6,718 nucleotides of DNA from an uncultured Spirochaetia bacterium (GCA_913053665.1 CAJXGR010000177.1:1-6718); one strand, 5' to 3'. Shown: positions 1 through 5,799, numbered from the stretch's first letter. Notes: generated by a model not told the origin, from the sequence alone. Numbers and translations are program-made.

Positions 1-450
1 AATCCCATCGCAACGATTTCACCGCCAGGCTCCCCCATTATACTTGGGGTAGGTGTAAATTCTGATACCAATAGGATTTATGTGACGGATGCTGGTGGTG
101 GTACTCAAAATGTCTTTGTGATCGATGGCAATACGAATATACTCATCGCAACGATTCCTATGGGAGTAAGCCCTTTTGGAGTAGCTGTAAACCCTAATAC
201 AAACAGGATTTATGTTACAAACAATGTGAGCACTGTCAAAGTGATTGATGGAAACAGCAATACTGTCATTACAACAATCCCTATAGGAACGAGTTCTCTG
301 GACGTGGCTGTCAATCCCTATAGCAACAGGGTTTTTGTGACCAATAGTGTTGCTGGGACAGTCTCAGTGATTGATGGGGATAGCAACACTGTTGTTTCAA
401 CCATTGGAGTGGGAACAAATCCCGTTGGAGTGGCTGTGATGCTCCTTTAA
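1..450 (+). CDS. YVTN-family beta-propeller repeat protein, C-terminal part
   Basis: The reading frame is open from the first base, so the true start lies upstream of the window. The visible 149 residues contain degenerate repeats of 41-42 residues built on the pattern VAVNP-x-(T/S)NR(I/V)(Y/F)VTN followed by V-x-VIDG-(N/D)-(T/S)NT and a TI(P/G)-x-G linker. VIDG recurs at bases 118, 241 and 367, which gives periods of 123 and 126 nt. These are the blades of a YVTN/YncE-like seven-bladed propeller, a fold usually found in exported or surface proteins that bind ligands or partners. No catalytic residues are visible. The protein ends at VGVAVMLL, early in what would be a further repeat; this may be the natural velcro closure or a clipped C-terminus. 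A GTG at base 82 could be mistaken for a start, but it lies inside a repeat (IYVTD) and the frame continues upstream. The family call is firm; the ligand is unknown. Confidence 0.85.
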   Translation, partial: NPIATISPPGSPIILGVGVNSDTNRIYVTDAGGGTQNVFVIDGNTNILIATIPMGVSPFGVAVNPNTNRIYVTNNVSTVKVIDGNSNTVITTIPIGTSSLDVAVNPYSNRVFVTNSVAGTVSVIDGDSNTVVSTIGVGTNPVGVAVMLL

Positions 451-520
451 TCCTTTTCTTCAGCGATCAGCTCTCATGAATGGAAGCCCTGGACATGATG
501 ATCTTAGTCAGGAAGTGAGT

Positions 521-613
521 TCAGGGCTTTTTAAAAAAGGCGAAGAGAATCCCCAGGATCGCAGCGATTTGTCCCAGCCAAAAGATAAAGATGAACATCC
601 ATTTGATCTTCTC
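521..613 (-). pseudogene. 3' remnant of a coiled-coil/transmembrane protein gene
   Basis: Read on the minus strand, this stretch encodes 30 residues ending in a TGA at 521-523: KWMFIFIFWLGQ, then a hydrophobic run and FFKKP. It matches the last 27 or so residues of the intact gene at 1627-1896, with two extra residues (IF) in the membrane helix. At DNA level the two copies differ by one synonymous change and one 6-nt in-frame insertion across about 70 nt. Upstream on the minus strand the similarity stops near 613 and an in-frame TAA follows after a few codons, so the coiled-coil half and start codon are missing. This is a truncated duplicate rather than a working gene. Its missing 5' end adjoins the upstream region of the VapB-like gene, which suggests that an insertion or deletion joined the two. 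Confidence 0.7.
534..607 (+). repeat. Direct repeat, copy 1
   Basis: This 74-nt stretch recurs at 1640-1707 in the same orientation. The differences I see are one substitution (C at 560, A in the other copy) and a 6-nt insertion (AAAGAT) here. It corresponds to the 3' end of the minus-strand membrane-protein gene. The two copies bracket the vapBC and hicBA loci. Confidence 0.8.
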
Positions 614-631
614 AGGGAGATTGAGTATATT
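603..631 (+). promoter_or_regulatory. Candidate promoter for the vapB-vapC locus
   Basis: TTGATC at 603-608 and TATATT at 626-631 are separated by 17 nt, matching the sigma-70 consensus at 4/6 and 5/6. The predicted start would fall near 638, leaving a leader of about 25 nt that carries AGGA at 652-655, 7 nt before the vapB ATG. An alternative pair is TTGAGT (621) with TATAAG (643). The short palindromes CTTATAAG (641-648) and ATAATTAT (655-662) lie just downstream, where VapB-type antitoxins often bind their own promoter, but they are short enough to be chance. Confidence 0.35.
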
Positions 632-662
632 TTAGATTACCTTATAAGACCAGGATAATTAT

Positions 663-824
663 ATGCCCAAAGAAGAAAAAGTGCTTCCAAAGGAAGGGTC
701 TGTATGGGCTTTATTTGACAAAATGATGAACGTCTTCTCAGACAAAGAACTGGAGGCACTTCCTCATGACGGAGCTGAACAGCACGACCATTACATCTAC
801 GGAACCCCCAAAAGAAAGGGATGA
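663..824 (+). CDS. VapB-like antitoxin, small
   Basis: A 53-residue ORF that starts with ATG (MPKEEKVLPKEGSVWALFDK), preceded by AGGA at a 7-nt spacing. Its C-terminus contains LPHDGAEQHDHYIYGTPKRKG. The D-G-A-E-x-H-D-H-Y-(I/L)-Y-G-T-P-K-R tail is, from memory, typical of short antitoxins encoded immediately before PIN-domain toxins. The stop overlaps the next start as ATGA (821-824), the usual translational coupling of a VapBC pair. In such pairs the antitoxin C-terminus wraps around the PIN active site and the N-terminal part represses the promoter. The N-terminal part here is too short for me to assign a DNA-binding fold. The ORF is intact although its partner is broken, as expected if an antitoxin persists after toxin loss. 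Confident as a gene; family call based on context plus tail motif. Confidence 0.72.
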   Translation: MPKEEKVLPKEGSVWALFDKMMNVFSDKELEALPHDGAEQHDHYIYGTPKRKG

Positions 825-1237
825 AAAAAGTTTTCCTGGATACCAGCTATTGGATAGCTCTGATCAACAGAAAAGATCCATTTCATGTCCAGGTCATACA
901 AAAGCTCAAGTCATTGAAATCCGTTCATCGGCTTCGGTTTATAACAACAGATGAAGTACTGATGGAACTTCTTACATTTTTTTCCTCACCAGGGTCAAAT
1001 ATGCGTTTGGGAACTGCTGAAATGGTCTATGATATACTGAATGACCCAAGTATTGAGGTGATTCCTTAAAGCAGAGATTCTTTTCTATCCGGCCTAAAAC
1101 TCTATAAAAAGCGTCCGGATAAGGAATACAGCCTAACGGATTGTATCTCCATGGAAACCATGAAAAAACTTGGAATCACTGAAATCCTGAGTCATGATAA
1201 GCATTTTTCCCAAGAAGGTTATCAAATCCTGCTCTAA
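821..1237 (+). pseudogene. VapC-type PIN-domain toxin, interrupted by an in-frame stop
   Basis: PIN-domain ribonucleases cleave RNA, often tRNA or rRNA, with a cluster of acidic residues. The frame opens with MKKVFLDTSYWIALINR, the classic PIN start with the first catalytic Asp (D7). TTDEVLMELL supplies the second acidic residue (probably E49). At codon 83 (1067-1069) there is a TAA, after which the same frame runs on for 55 codons to a TAA at 1235-1237. The continuation contains SLTDCISMETMKKLGI and ILSHDKHFSQEGYQILL, the normal PIN second half with the remaining acidic positions (about D107 and D126). The full frame would give 138 residues, the usual VapC length. The stop is most simply CAA (Gln) changed to TAA. 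The 82-residue product lacks half the active site, so toxin activity should be lost unless the stop is read through. Start set by the ATGA overlap with vapB. Confidence 0.8.
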
Positions 1238-1244
1238 AGATATT

Positions 1245-1304
1245 ATCCAGGCAACCCTTTTTCTTGAGCTTTTTAACAGCTTTCTGACCGGAGCAAGGGC
1301 TTGG
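1245..1304 (-). pseudogene. Possible hicA toxin 5' stub
   Basis: Just downstream of hicB on the same strand, one frame reads PCSGQKAVKKLKKKGCLDN. This resembles the beginning of HicA mRNA interferases (x-LSG-x-x-(V/A)-x-x-L-x-K-x-G), the usual partner of HicB. The catalytic His within the G-S-H motif, and everything after about residue 20, is absent: the sequence runs into the 3' end of the convergent vapC pseudogene at 1237. No in-frame ATG is visible at the expected place. I infer a hicA truncated by the event that brought the vapBC locus next to it. The similarity rests on about 18 residues judged by eye. Confidence 0.4.
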
Positions 1305-1306
1305 AC

Positions 1307-1513
1307 TCAAAGAATGACCTCATAGACTGTTCCGTGGGTCATCTTTTCACTCTTTTCATTCATGACTTCGATTCAGCCTTCCATTGCCTCCTTAATATTT
1401 TCTCTGGCCTCTTCAACCGAGTTTCCCTGTGAGAAGCACCCTGGCATACCAAGGACTTCAGCAGTGAAAAAGCCACCCTCATCCTGTTCAATGAGAACTT
1501 TGTATTTCATCAT
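1307..1513 (-). pseudogene. HicB-family antitoxin, interrupted by an in-frame TGA
   Basis: The minus strand encodes MMKYKVLIEQDEGGFFTAEV, then LGMPGCFSQGNSVEEA and RENIKEAMEG. This is the HicB fold: a beta strand carrying E-x-D-E-G-G-(F/Y), a P-G-C-x-(S/T)-x-G turn, and an E-E-A-x-x-(N/L)-I-x-E-A helix. At codon 47 (1373-1375) a TGA occurs where family members usually have an aromatic residue, and the frame continues as IEVMNEKSEKMTHGTVYEVIL to a TGA at 1307-1309. A single TGG-to-TGA change explains it. The full frame would be 68 residues, normal for single-domain HicB; the truncated form has 46. There are two adjacent ATGs (1513 and 1510). AAGGA lies 4 nt from the first and 7 nt from the second, so 1510 is as likely. 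HicB neutralises HicA, whose remains appear to follow. Confidence 0.72.
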
Positions 1514-1601
1514 TGTTTCCTTGAATCAAAAGACTGAATTCATACGTCATCACTAAAGTTGTTGGTAATTCTTTAACACTTCATTGGCTTTATATGGAAA
1601 T

Positions 1602-1630
1602 AGAATACTTATAATTGGAGTAAATGTCAA
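1602..1630 (-). promoter_or_regulatory. Candidate promoter for hicB
   Basis: On the minus strand, TTGACA (1630-1625, 6/6) and TATTCT (1607-1602, 4/6) are separated by exactly 17 nt. Transcription would begin near 1595 and leave a leader of about 80 nt before hicB. The -35 box overlaps the last codon and stop of the membrane-protein gene, so hicB may also receive read-through from it. Confidence 0.4.
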
Positions 1631-1896
1631 GACTTCCTGAAAAAGGCGAAGAGAATCCCCAGGATAGCAGCGATTTGTCCCAGCCAAAAGATGAACATCC
1701 ATTTGATGATGTCTGACTTACTGGACGCTATCGTTTCATGGACCTTGTCGAACTCTCGGGCCAGTCCAACCTTATTAAAGAGCAAAATATCTTCTTTCTG
1801 TTGTTTATTTGATTTGTTTAAAAGGTCGATGAGTGAGTCAGCTCCTTCTTCACCCAGTTTTTCTCTTAAAGCCTTGGGGACCGTCAGGATTTCCAT
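1627..1896 (-). CDS. Small coiled-coil protein with C-terminal membrane anchor
   Basis: The protein is 89 residues from the chosen start. It begins MEILTVPKALREKLGEEGAD, continues as a charged helical region with coiled-coil character (about residues 20-62), and ends in one membrane helix (about 66-86: WMFIFWLGQ, then a hydrophobic run) with a short basic tail FFRKS. The KW-x-x-x-FW-x-GQ signature before a hydrophobic run recalls small bacterial proteins of the DUF1640/CCDC90-like coiled-coil group; their function is not known to me. An ATG lies five codons upstream at 1911, but GGAG at 1905-1902 sits 5 nt before the ATG at 1896 and the candidate promoter would start transcription near 1919. 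Initiation at 1896 is therefore favoured. Its 3' end is duplicated as a remnant at 521-613. Topology would place the coil in the cytoplasm or periplasm, anchored at the C-terminus. Confidence 0.7.
   Translation of the reverse strand: MEILTVPKALREKLGEEGADSLIDLLNKSNKQQKEDILLFNKVGLAREFDKVHETIASSKSDIIKWMFIFWLGQIAAILGILFAFFRKS
1640..1707 (+). repeat. Direct repeat, copy 2
   Basis: This is the counterpart of 534-607, in the same orientation, within the 3' end of the intact coiled-coil/membrane gene. The match is about 67 of 68 aligned bases plus the 6-nt insertion in copy 1. Confidence 0.8.
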
Positions 1897-1910
1897 CTTT
1901 TCTCCATCCA

Positions 1911-1927
1911 TTTAAAATCATTTTAAA
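1911..1927. promoter_or_regulatory. AT-rich palindrome at the promoter of the membrane-protein gene
   Basis: TTTAAAA-TCA-TTTTAAA is a perfect inverted repeat with 7-nt arms and a 3-nt centre. It spans the predicted transcription start and touches the -10 box, a position typical of an operator. AT-rich palindromes also arise by chance, so the regulatory role is inferred. Confidence 0.35.
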
Positions 1928-1954
1928 GATAGTGAAGGGGTCAATGGATGTCAA
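1926..1954 (-). promoter_or_regulatory. Candidate promoter for the coiled-coil/membrane gene
   Basis: On the minus strand, TTGACA (1954-1949, 6/6) and TATCTT (1931-1926, 4/6) are spaced by 17 nt. Transcription from about 1919 gives a 23-nt leader to the ATG at 1896, containing the GGAG ribosome-binding site. This supports 1896 as the start. Confidence 0.5.
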
Positions 1955-2004
1955 GGAGGATCTAAAGAAATCCTTATCCCCTTTACAGAAGGATCATTTT
2001 TCCT

Positions 2005-4349
2005 TTATCGAACCCGTGTCACCACAATCTTACGGGTATCCGAGCGGCCAAAACCATCCACAGCCCGGATCACATAGCGACCAGGTCGAGGCGACCAAAA
2101 GAACGCTGCACTGGTCCTGGATCGACCTAGATAAGACTCGTTCACGAACCAATAGACCTTCTGAACATCCCCTTCTGTCGTGGCCATGAGGGGGATTTTC
2201 TGTGCCTTCCTGATCCCCTGCCGGATGTGATAAGTCACATGAGTAAGGGGAGATACAATCTGTGGGGCCTGTCCTTTTGTATCGTAAGCTTTCATGGAGC
2301 AGCGTGGATCGTAGGGAGGGGGTGTTCGTCGTGGGATACCGGCTTTCTTGAAGAGTCTCAATAGATCCGAGGGCCAGAACTCAAAGACCTCCGAGCGGAT
2401 GTTTTTGGAATACCGTCCGCAGCTTCTGTAGCCCGTATCCCGATCGATGAGTACTTCCCTGTGGATCTGACACCTATGGATCGGGATTTTCCCGGAATGT
2501 ACCACCCCGTCACGGTGTTGGGACAGAGGGCTGTGGGAAGGCGTCCTGATACAGCACAGAACTTCATTTTAGTGAGATTCCTTCCATCAGTCCCCCTCTG
2601 ATCCATGGGTCCGCTTAATCTCTTCTTTGCCTTGATGGAGTCGATGATCTCAAACATCAATGGAGCCGCCATAGCCCGCCCAACAAAAGATGGGTTTCCT
2701 CGGGCGTCAAAATTACCAATCCACACAACGATAGCGTAAGGGCCAAATAGACCGACAGACCAGGCATCGCGGAAGGCGATGGATGTCCCAGTTTTCCAGT
2801 AGACGGGAAGAGAGTTGAGTCCTGATTGTTTACGGAAGTCCTGATTGGGTCTTGGATTATCCTTTAGTATCTCCAACGTCATGAAGCTGGACTCTGGACT
2901 GAGTAATCGCTTTTCGGAATCCTTCTTTAGATCACTATTATCGTGTTCAAGTATAGATTCAAGAGGTTTTAGGACACCCCCATCGCCCAGCATGGTATAG
3001 AGTCGAACCATCTCAACCATGGAGACTTCCCCTCCACCCAGGACAAGAGCCAATCCATAATGGCCTCGACTCAGCATATCCTTGATCCCACCGTTCTTTA
3101 AGAAGTCATACAAATCGGGATCCTTGAGTCTATTAGCGATCCGAATCGCCGGCACGTTACGGCTTTTGATGAGAGCGTCCTTCACGGTGATGGGGCCGTT
3201 AAAGTCCCCGTCAAAGTTCTCCGGATTATAGGGGCCAAACCGTGTGGGAGAGTCTTTCACCATGGTAAGGGGATGAATCAGTCCTTGATCCATAGACAGA
3301 GCGTATATAAAGGGTTTTAAGGTAGATCCAGGGGAGCGTTTGGCGGTTGTCCCATTCACCTGCCCTTGAATCTCTCTATTGAAGAAGTCCACAGATCCGA
3401 GGCAGGCTAAAATCTCTCGACTCTCCCTGTGAACCAGGAGAACAGAGGCGTTCTGAACGCCATATTTCTTCTTTCTTTCCACATAATGGCGGGTATGGCG
3501 TTCCACCAGCTTCTGGAGGCTTAAGTCCAGGGTGCTGAGGATCATTGATTTGCTGTAATCCTTTTCTATAAGGGTGTTCACAAAGTGGGGAGCTAAAAAG
3601 GGAAGGTCAGCCCGGCTATGGATCTCTACGGATCGGTTATCCTCTTCCATCCTCACTTTGTCTTCAGGATGTTCGCCAAGCCACCGTGTGAATAAGTGAT
3701 CCCGTGCTTCCAGCAGAGCCTTCTTCTGTTTCTTCCCTCCTTCAGGTCGTCTTTTCAGGGGTCTCTGGGGGATGACGCATAAGATGAGGGCCTCCTTAAG
3801 GGTGAGCTGATCGGGGTTTTTGCCAAAGTAGATGAGACTCGCCCCCCCAACTCCTTCAATATTATGACCATAGGGGAGGAGGTTTAAATAGGCTTCGAGG
3901 ATTTCCTTTTTGGAGTAATAGATTTCCAGTTGGACAGCTCTCATGATCTGTTTGACCTTACCGAAGAAGGTTTTCGACCTGATTTTCCAGCGGAGTCGAG
4001 CGACTTGCATGGTGATGGTGGATGCCCCAATCCGGCTTTCGCCAACAATATAGGTCTTCCACGCTGCTCGGATCACGGACACTGGATTCACCCCAAAATG
4101 CCAGTAGAAGTATTGATCTTCCTGAAGAAGGATGGCTTCCACCAATTGTGAGGAGACATCCTCCAACGGGACTTTAAGCCGATACTTATCGTCAGAGGAC
4201 AGGGTGAGACGTAGGAGATGGCCCGTCCGGTCATAAATCGCCTTCGAGAATGGGATCTCTTCAATGAGCACGGGTGGGGGGATGATATATCGGATAATCA
4301 TGTATCCCACAAGGAGAACCACCAAGCCTTTGAGTATTTTCTTTCTCAT
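2005..4349 (-). CDS. pbpC: Penicillin-binding protein 1C, with a one-base frame break near its 3' end
   Basis: This is a bifunctional peptidoglycan synthase anchored in the inner membrane: it polymerises lipid II and cross-links peptides. The first frame (4349-2358) has a membrane anchor (residues 7-24) and a GT51 glycosyltransferase domain with catalytic E77 in LLQEDQYFYWHFG, then GASTITMQVARL (108-119) and QIMRAVQLEIYYSKKEILEA. The transpeptidase domain has nucleophile S342 in SPGSTLKP, S396-R-N398 and K519-T-G-T. After WYIPGK (621) homology moves to the -1 frame: PIHRCQIHREVLIDRDTG and the BiPBP_C domain, ending VYWFVNESYLG...IVVTRVR at 2005. Joined, the product is about 781 residues, close to the 770 of E. 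coli PBP1C. All catalytic motifs precede the break; unshifted translation replaces the C-terminal domain with 42 unrelated residues. AGGA lies 7 nt before the ATG. The break may be a mutation, a sequence error or a slippage site. Confidence 0.88.
2437..2493 (-). other. Frame-break site in pbpC: slippery-type heptamer plus inverted repeat
   Basis: On the coding (minus) strand the zero frame reads G GGA AAA (2493-2487), which fits the X-XXY-YYZ pattern of -1 slippage sites. Slipping one base back gives exactly the frame that encodes the missing PBP1C C-terminus (...PGK-IPIHRC...). Immediately after it, ATCCCGATC (2487-2479) is repeated in reverse complement as GATCGGGAT (2445-2437), a perfect 9-bp stem with a 33-nt loop. 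The spacing is shorter than at known stimulatory hairpins (usually 5-9 nt). Loss of one C from a CCCC run at 2483-2485 would explain the break equally well and would give ...PGK-SPIHRC. Confidence 0.4.
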
Positions 4350-4525
4350 AACCTGTTCCTGAACACTCTGGATACCATTTCTATATCAACACCAATCCAT
4401 TGCTCTCCAACACGTTCAACTATCCCATAGCCTGAAGAAACTCTGAAGAAAGTAGTGAACTGGACAGGAGTTAAACACGTCTCAATTAGTTTAATCAACG
4501 TGAGTTCGAAGCATAAGAATTCGAT
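4346..4525 (-). other. Open frame overlapping the pbpC start; possible 3' end of a lost gene
   Basis: Upstream of pbpC on the same strand, a frame is open for 59 codons and ends in a TGA that overlaps the pbpC ATG as ATGA (4349-4346), the geometry of translational coupling. It reads LTPVQFTTFFRVSSGYGIVE, then RVGEQWIGVDIEMVSRVF and RNRL. A TAG closes it upstream and it has no good start codon (only a TTG or a late ATG). In many Gram-negatives pbpC follows an alpha-2-macroglobulin gene, but I do not recognise that protein's C-terminus here. It may be a truncated remnant or simply chance. Confidence 0.25.
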
Positions 4526-4558
4526 CTACAGATAGATGGACTCTCTCTAAAAAAGCCT

Positions 4559-4582
4559 GTAGGTCGGACTTTCCAGTCCGAC
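4559..4582 (+). repeat. REP-like palindromic element
   Basis: A GTAG tetranucleotide (4559-4562) is followed directly by GTCGGACT-TTCC-AGTCCGAC, a perfect 8-bp stem with a 4-nt loop. GTAG plus a GC-rich hairpin is the layout of REP elements mobilised by REP-associated tyrosine transposases (RAYT, Y1 family). It is strikingly GC-rich among AT-rich flanks. It has no T-tract after it, so it is not a standard intrinsic terminator. No transposase gene is in the window. Confidence 0.6.
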
Positions 4583-4597
4583 AGAGCGTTATCATTT

Positions 4598-4603
4598 TAT
4601 ACT
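4598..4603 (+). promoter_or_regulatory. Candidate -10 box for cbiD
   Basis: TATACT (5/6 match) lies 8 nt before the cbiD ATG at 4612, placing the predicted transcript start at about 4610. No -35 match is found at 16-18 nt, where the REP-like hairpin sits instead. If real, the cbiD mRNA would be leaderless or nearly so, which fits the absence of a Shine-Dalgarno sequence. Confidence 0.3.
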
Positions 4604-4611
4604 GTTGACCT

Positions 4612-5799
4612 ATGAAATTAAATCCGACCAAGCTGAAATACGGTTATACAACAGGCACTCACGCTACGGCTATAGTTCAATCTGCGTTGGTAAAGTATAT
4701 TGAAGGTATGGATCTTTATAAATGCCCTGTGGTTCTGCCCAGTGGAGATATTGCCGAGATTATAGTAGAAGATATTCTTGTGAAGGCCGAAGTGATCAGG
4801 ACTTCAACGATTAAAACGAATAATGATGACTTTGACGTTACTAAAGGATGTAGGCTAATATGCTATCTCTCTGATCAAAAGGACTTATTAGAAGATCAGA
4901 TCAATAGTATTGACCATCAGCCCTGTATTATTGAGATCGATAAGTTTAATATGCTTGTCTACGCTGGTTATGGGGTTGGGGTTGTAACTAAAAAAGGACT
5001 CAAAGCAGAAGTTGGCTACCCTGCTATCAATCCGGTCCCCTTAAGGATGATTGAAAGAGCTGTGGAGGATGCTACTCAATATAAAAACCTTGAAAAGTCC
5101 TTGTATTGCGTTATTCAGATTGAGAATGGGGCTATTATCGCGAAAGACACAGCCAATGAGAAGGTTGGCGTCTTGGGGGGTCTGTCTATTTTAGGGACAA
5201 AAGGTATAGTAAAGCCTGTTTCAGCCAGTGCTTATATTGACAGCATTGAGGCTGAAATTGGTGTAGCCAATGCTTTGGGGTTACGTTCTATTGTATTTAC
5301 CCTTGGTAACACCTCTTTAGCCTTTGCTAAGACTTATATCCATGTTCAAGAGGAGTGTTATATTGAGATTGGTAATTTTATATATGAATCGGTTAAGAGA
5401 TTAATCGATACTTCCTTTACTGAAGTGTATTTTGTGGCGAATATAGGTAAGATGGCCAAATTGGCACAGGGTTTTAAGAATACCCACAATAAACATGGCT
5501 GGATTAATTTTGATGAGGTTATTGGATGGATCGTTGAACAAAAGGATGAATTGAAGGGTAAGATTCATGGTAAGGACTTTAGCACAATGAAAGAGCTAGA
5601 GTTAACCCTATTGGACTTTGATGAGACTGGTGAATACAAAAACTTGCTCCATGAAATAGTGACTGAAAAGGCCGTTAGTACTCTTGGGGAGTGGATACAC
5701 TCTTTCAAAAAGGAAACGAGTATGATTTTAACAAAAGCCCATACCGTTATGACAGACGGCAAAAGAAAAACTTACCATGCTAATTTTGATATAACTTGA
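4612..5799 (+). CDS. cbiD: Cobalt-precorrin-5B C1-methyltransferase CbiD
   Basis: CbiD methylates C-1 of cobalt-precorrin-5B using S-adenosylmethionine during anaerobic corrin-ring synthesis, in the cytoplasm. The 395 residues show the family landmarks in order: YGYTTGTHATA (10-20), the DD-x-DVT-x-G region (72-79), GVGVVTKKGL (121-130), GYPAINPVPLRMI (135-147), VGVLGGLSILGTKGIVKPVS (185-204), the GN-x-x-x-x-FAK stretch (232-240), and NIGKMAKLAQGFKNTHNKHG (277-296). The length is in the family range. Two positions look divergent compared with my recollection of the family: H17 where the TTGT motif is usually followed by Cys, and F74 where Pro is usual in DDPD. The ATG is the first in frame after a TGA at 4606-4608 and suits the family N-terminus, but no ribosome-binding site precedes it. 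cbiE-cbiT follows after 40 nt, so the two probably form an operon. Base composition looks distinctly more AT-rich than pbpC. Confidence 0.92.
   Translation: MKLNPTKLKYGYTTGTHATAIVQSALVKYIEGMDLYKCPVVLPSGDIAEIIVEDILVKAEVIRTSTIKTNNDDFDVTKGCRLICYLSDQKDLLEDQINSIDHQPCIIEIDKFNMLVYAGYGVGVVTKKGLKAEVGYPAINPVPLRMIERAVEDATQYKNLEKSLYCVIQIENGAIIAKDTANEKVGVLGGLSILGTKGIVKPVSASAYIDSIEAEIGVANALGLRSIVFTLGNTSLAFAKTYIHVQEECYIEIGNFIYESVKRLIDTSFTEVYFVANIGKMAKLAQGFKNTHNKHGWINFDEVIGWIVEQKDELKGKIHGKDFSTMKELELTLLDFDETGEYKNLLHEIVTEKAVSTLGEWIHSFKKETSMILTKAHTVMTDGKRKTYHANFDIT

Noticed and set aside
1..450. CRISPR or DNA-level tandem array
   Set aside because: The 123-126 nt periodicity is degenerate and codon-framed; it reflects beta-propeller blades, not DNA repeats.
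476..658. Plus-strand ORF of 60 codons
   Set aside because: Most of it is the antisense of the membrane-protein remnant (521-613), whose minus-strand reading matches an intact gene; the plus-strand reading resembles nothing.
766..954. Plus-strand ORF overlapping vapB and vapC
   Set aside because: It lies out of frame across both genes, which have recognisable motifs and an ATGA junction; it is a shadow.
1307..1513. TGA read as Trp (alternative genetic code) in hicB
   Set aside because: TGA ends vapB and cbiD at sensible places, and pbpC, cbiD and cbiET contain no in-frame TGA where Trp is expected.
1362..1556. Plus-strand ORF
   Set aside because: It is antisense to hicB, whose minus-strand protein motifs are clear.
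2005..2505. Separate 166-residue gene downstream of pbpC
   Set aside because: Its ATG lies inside pbpC, its first residues are out-of-frame pbpC sequence, and from PIHRC onward it is the PBP1C C-terminus; it is better described as the shifted end of pbpC.
4500..4545. tRNA fragment suggested by GTTCGA-like motifs
   Set aside because: No acceptor or anticodon stems can be built around these motifs.
4563..4582. Intrinsic terminator
   Set aside because: The hairpin is strong but no T-tract follows on the plus strand, and the minus-strand sequence beyond it lacks a clear run as well.
4350..4611. Cobalamin riboswitch upstream of cbiD
   Set aside because: No GCCACTG-like B12 box or multi-stem leader is visible in the 262 nt before cbiD; only the REP-like hairpin and a possible -10 box are seen.
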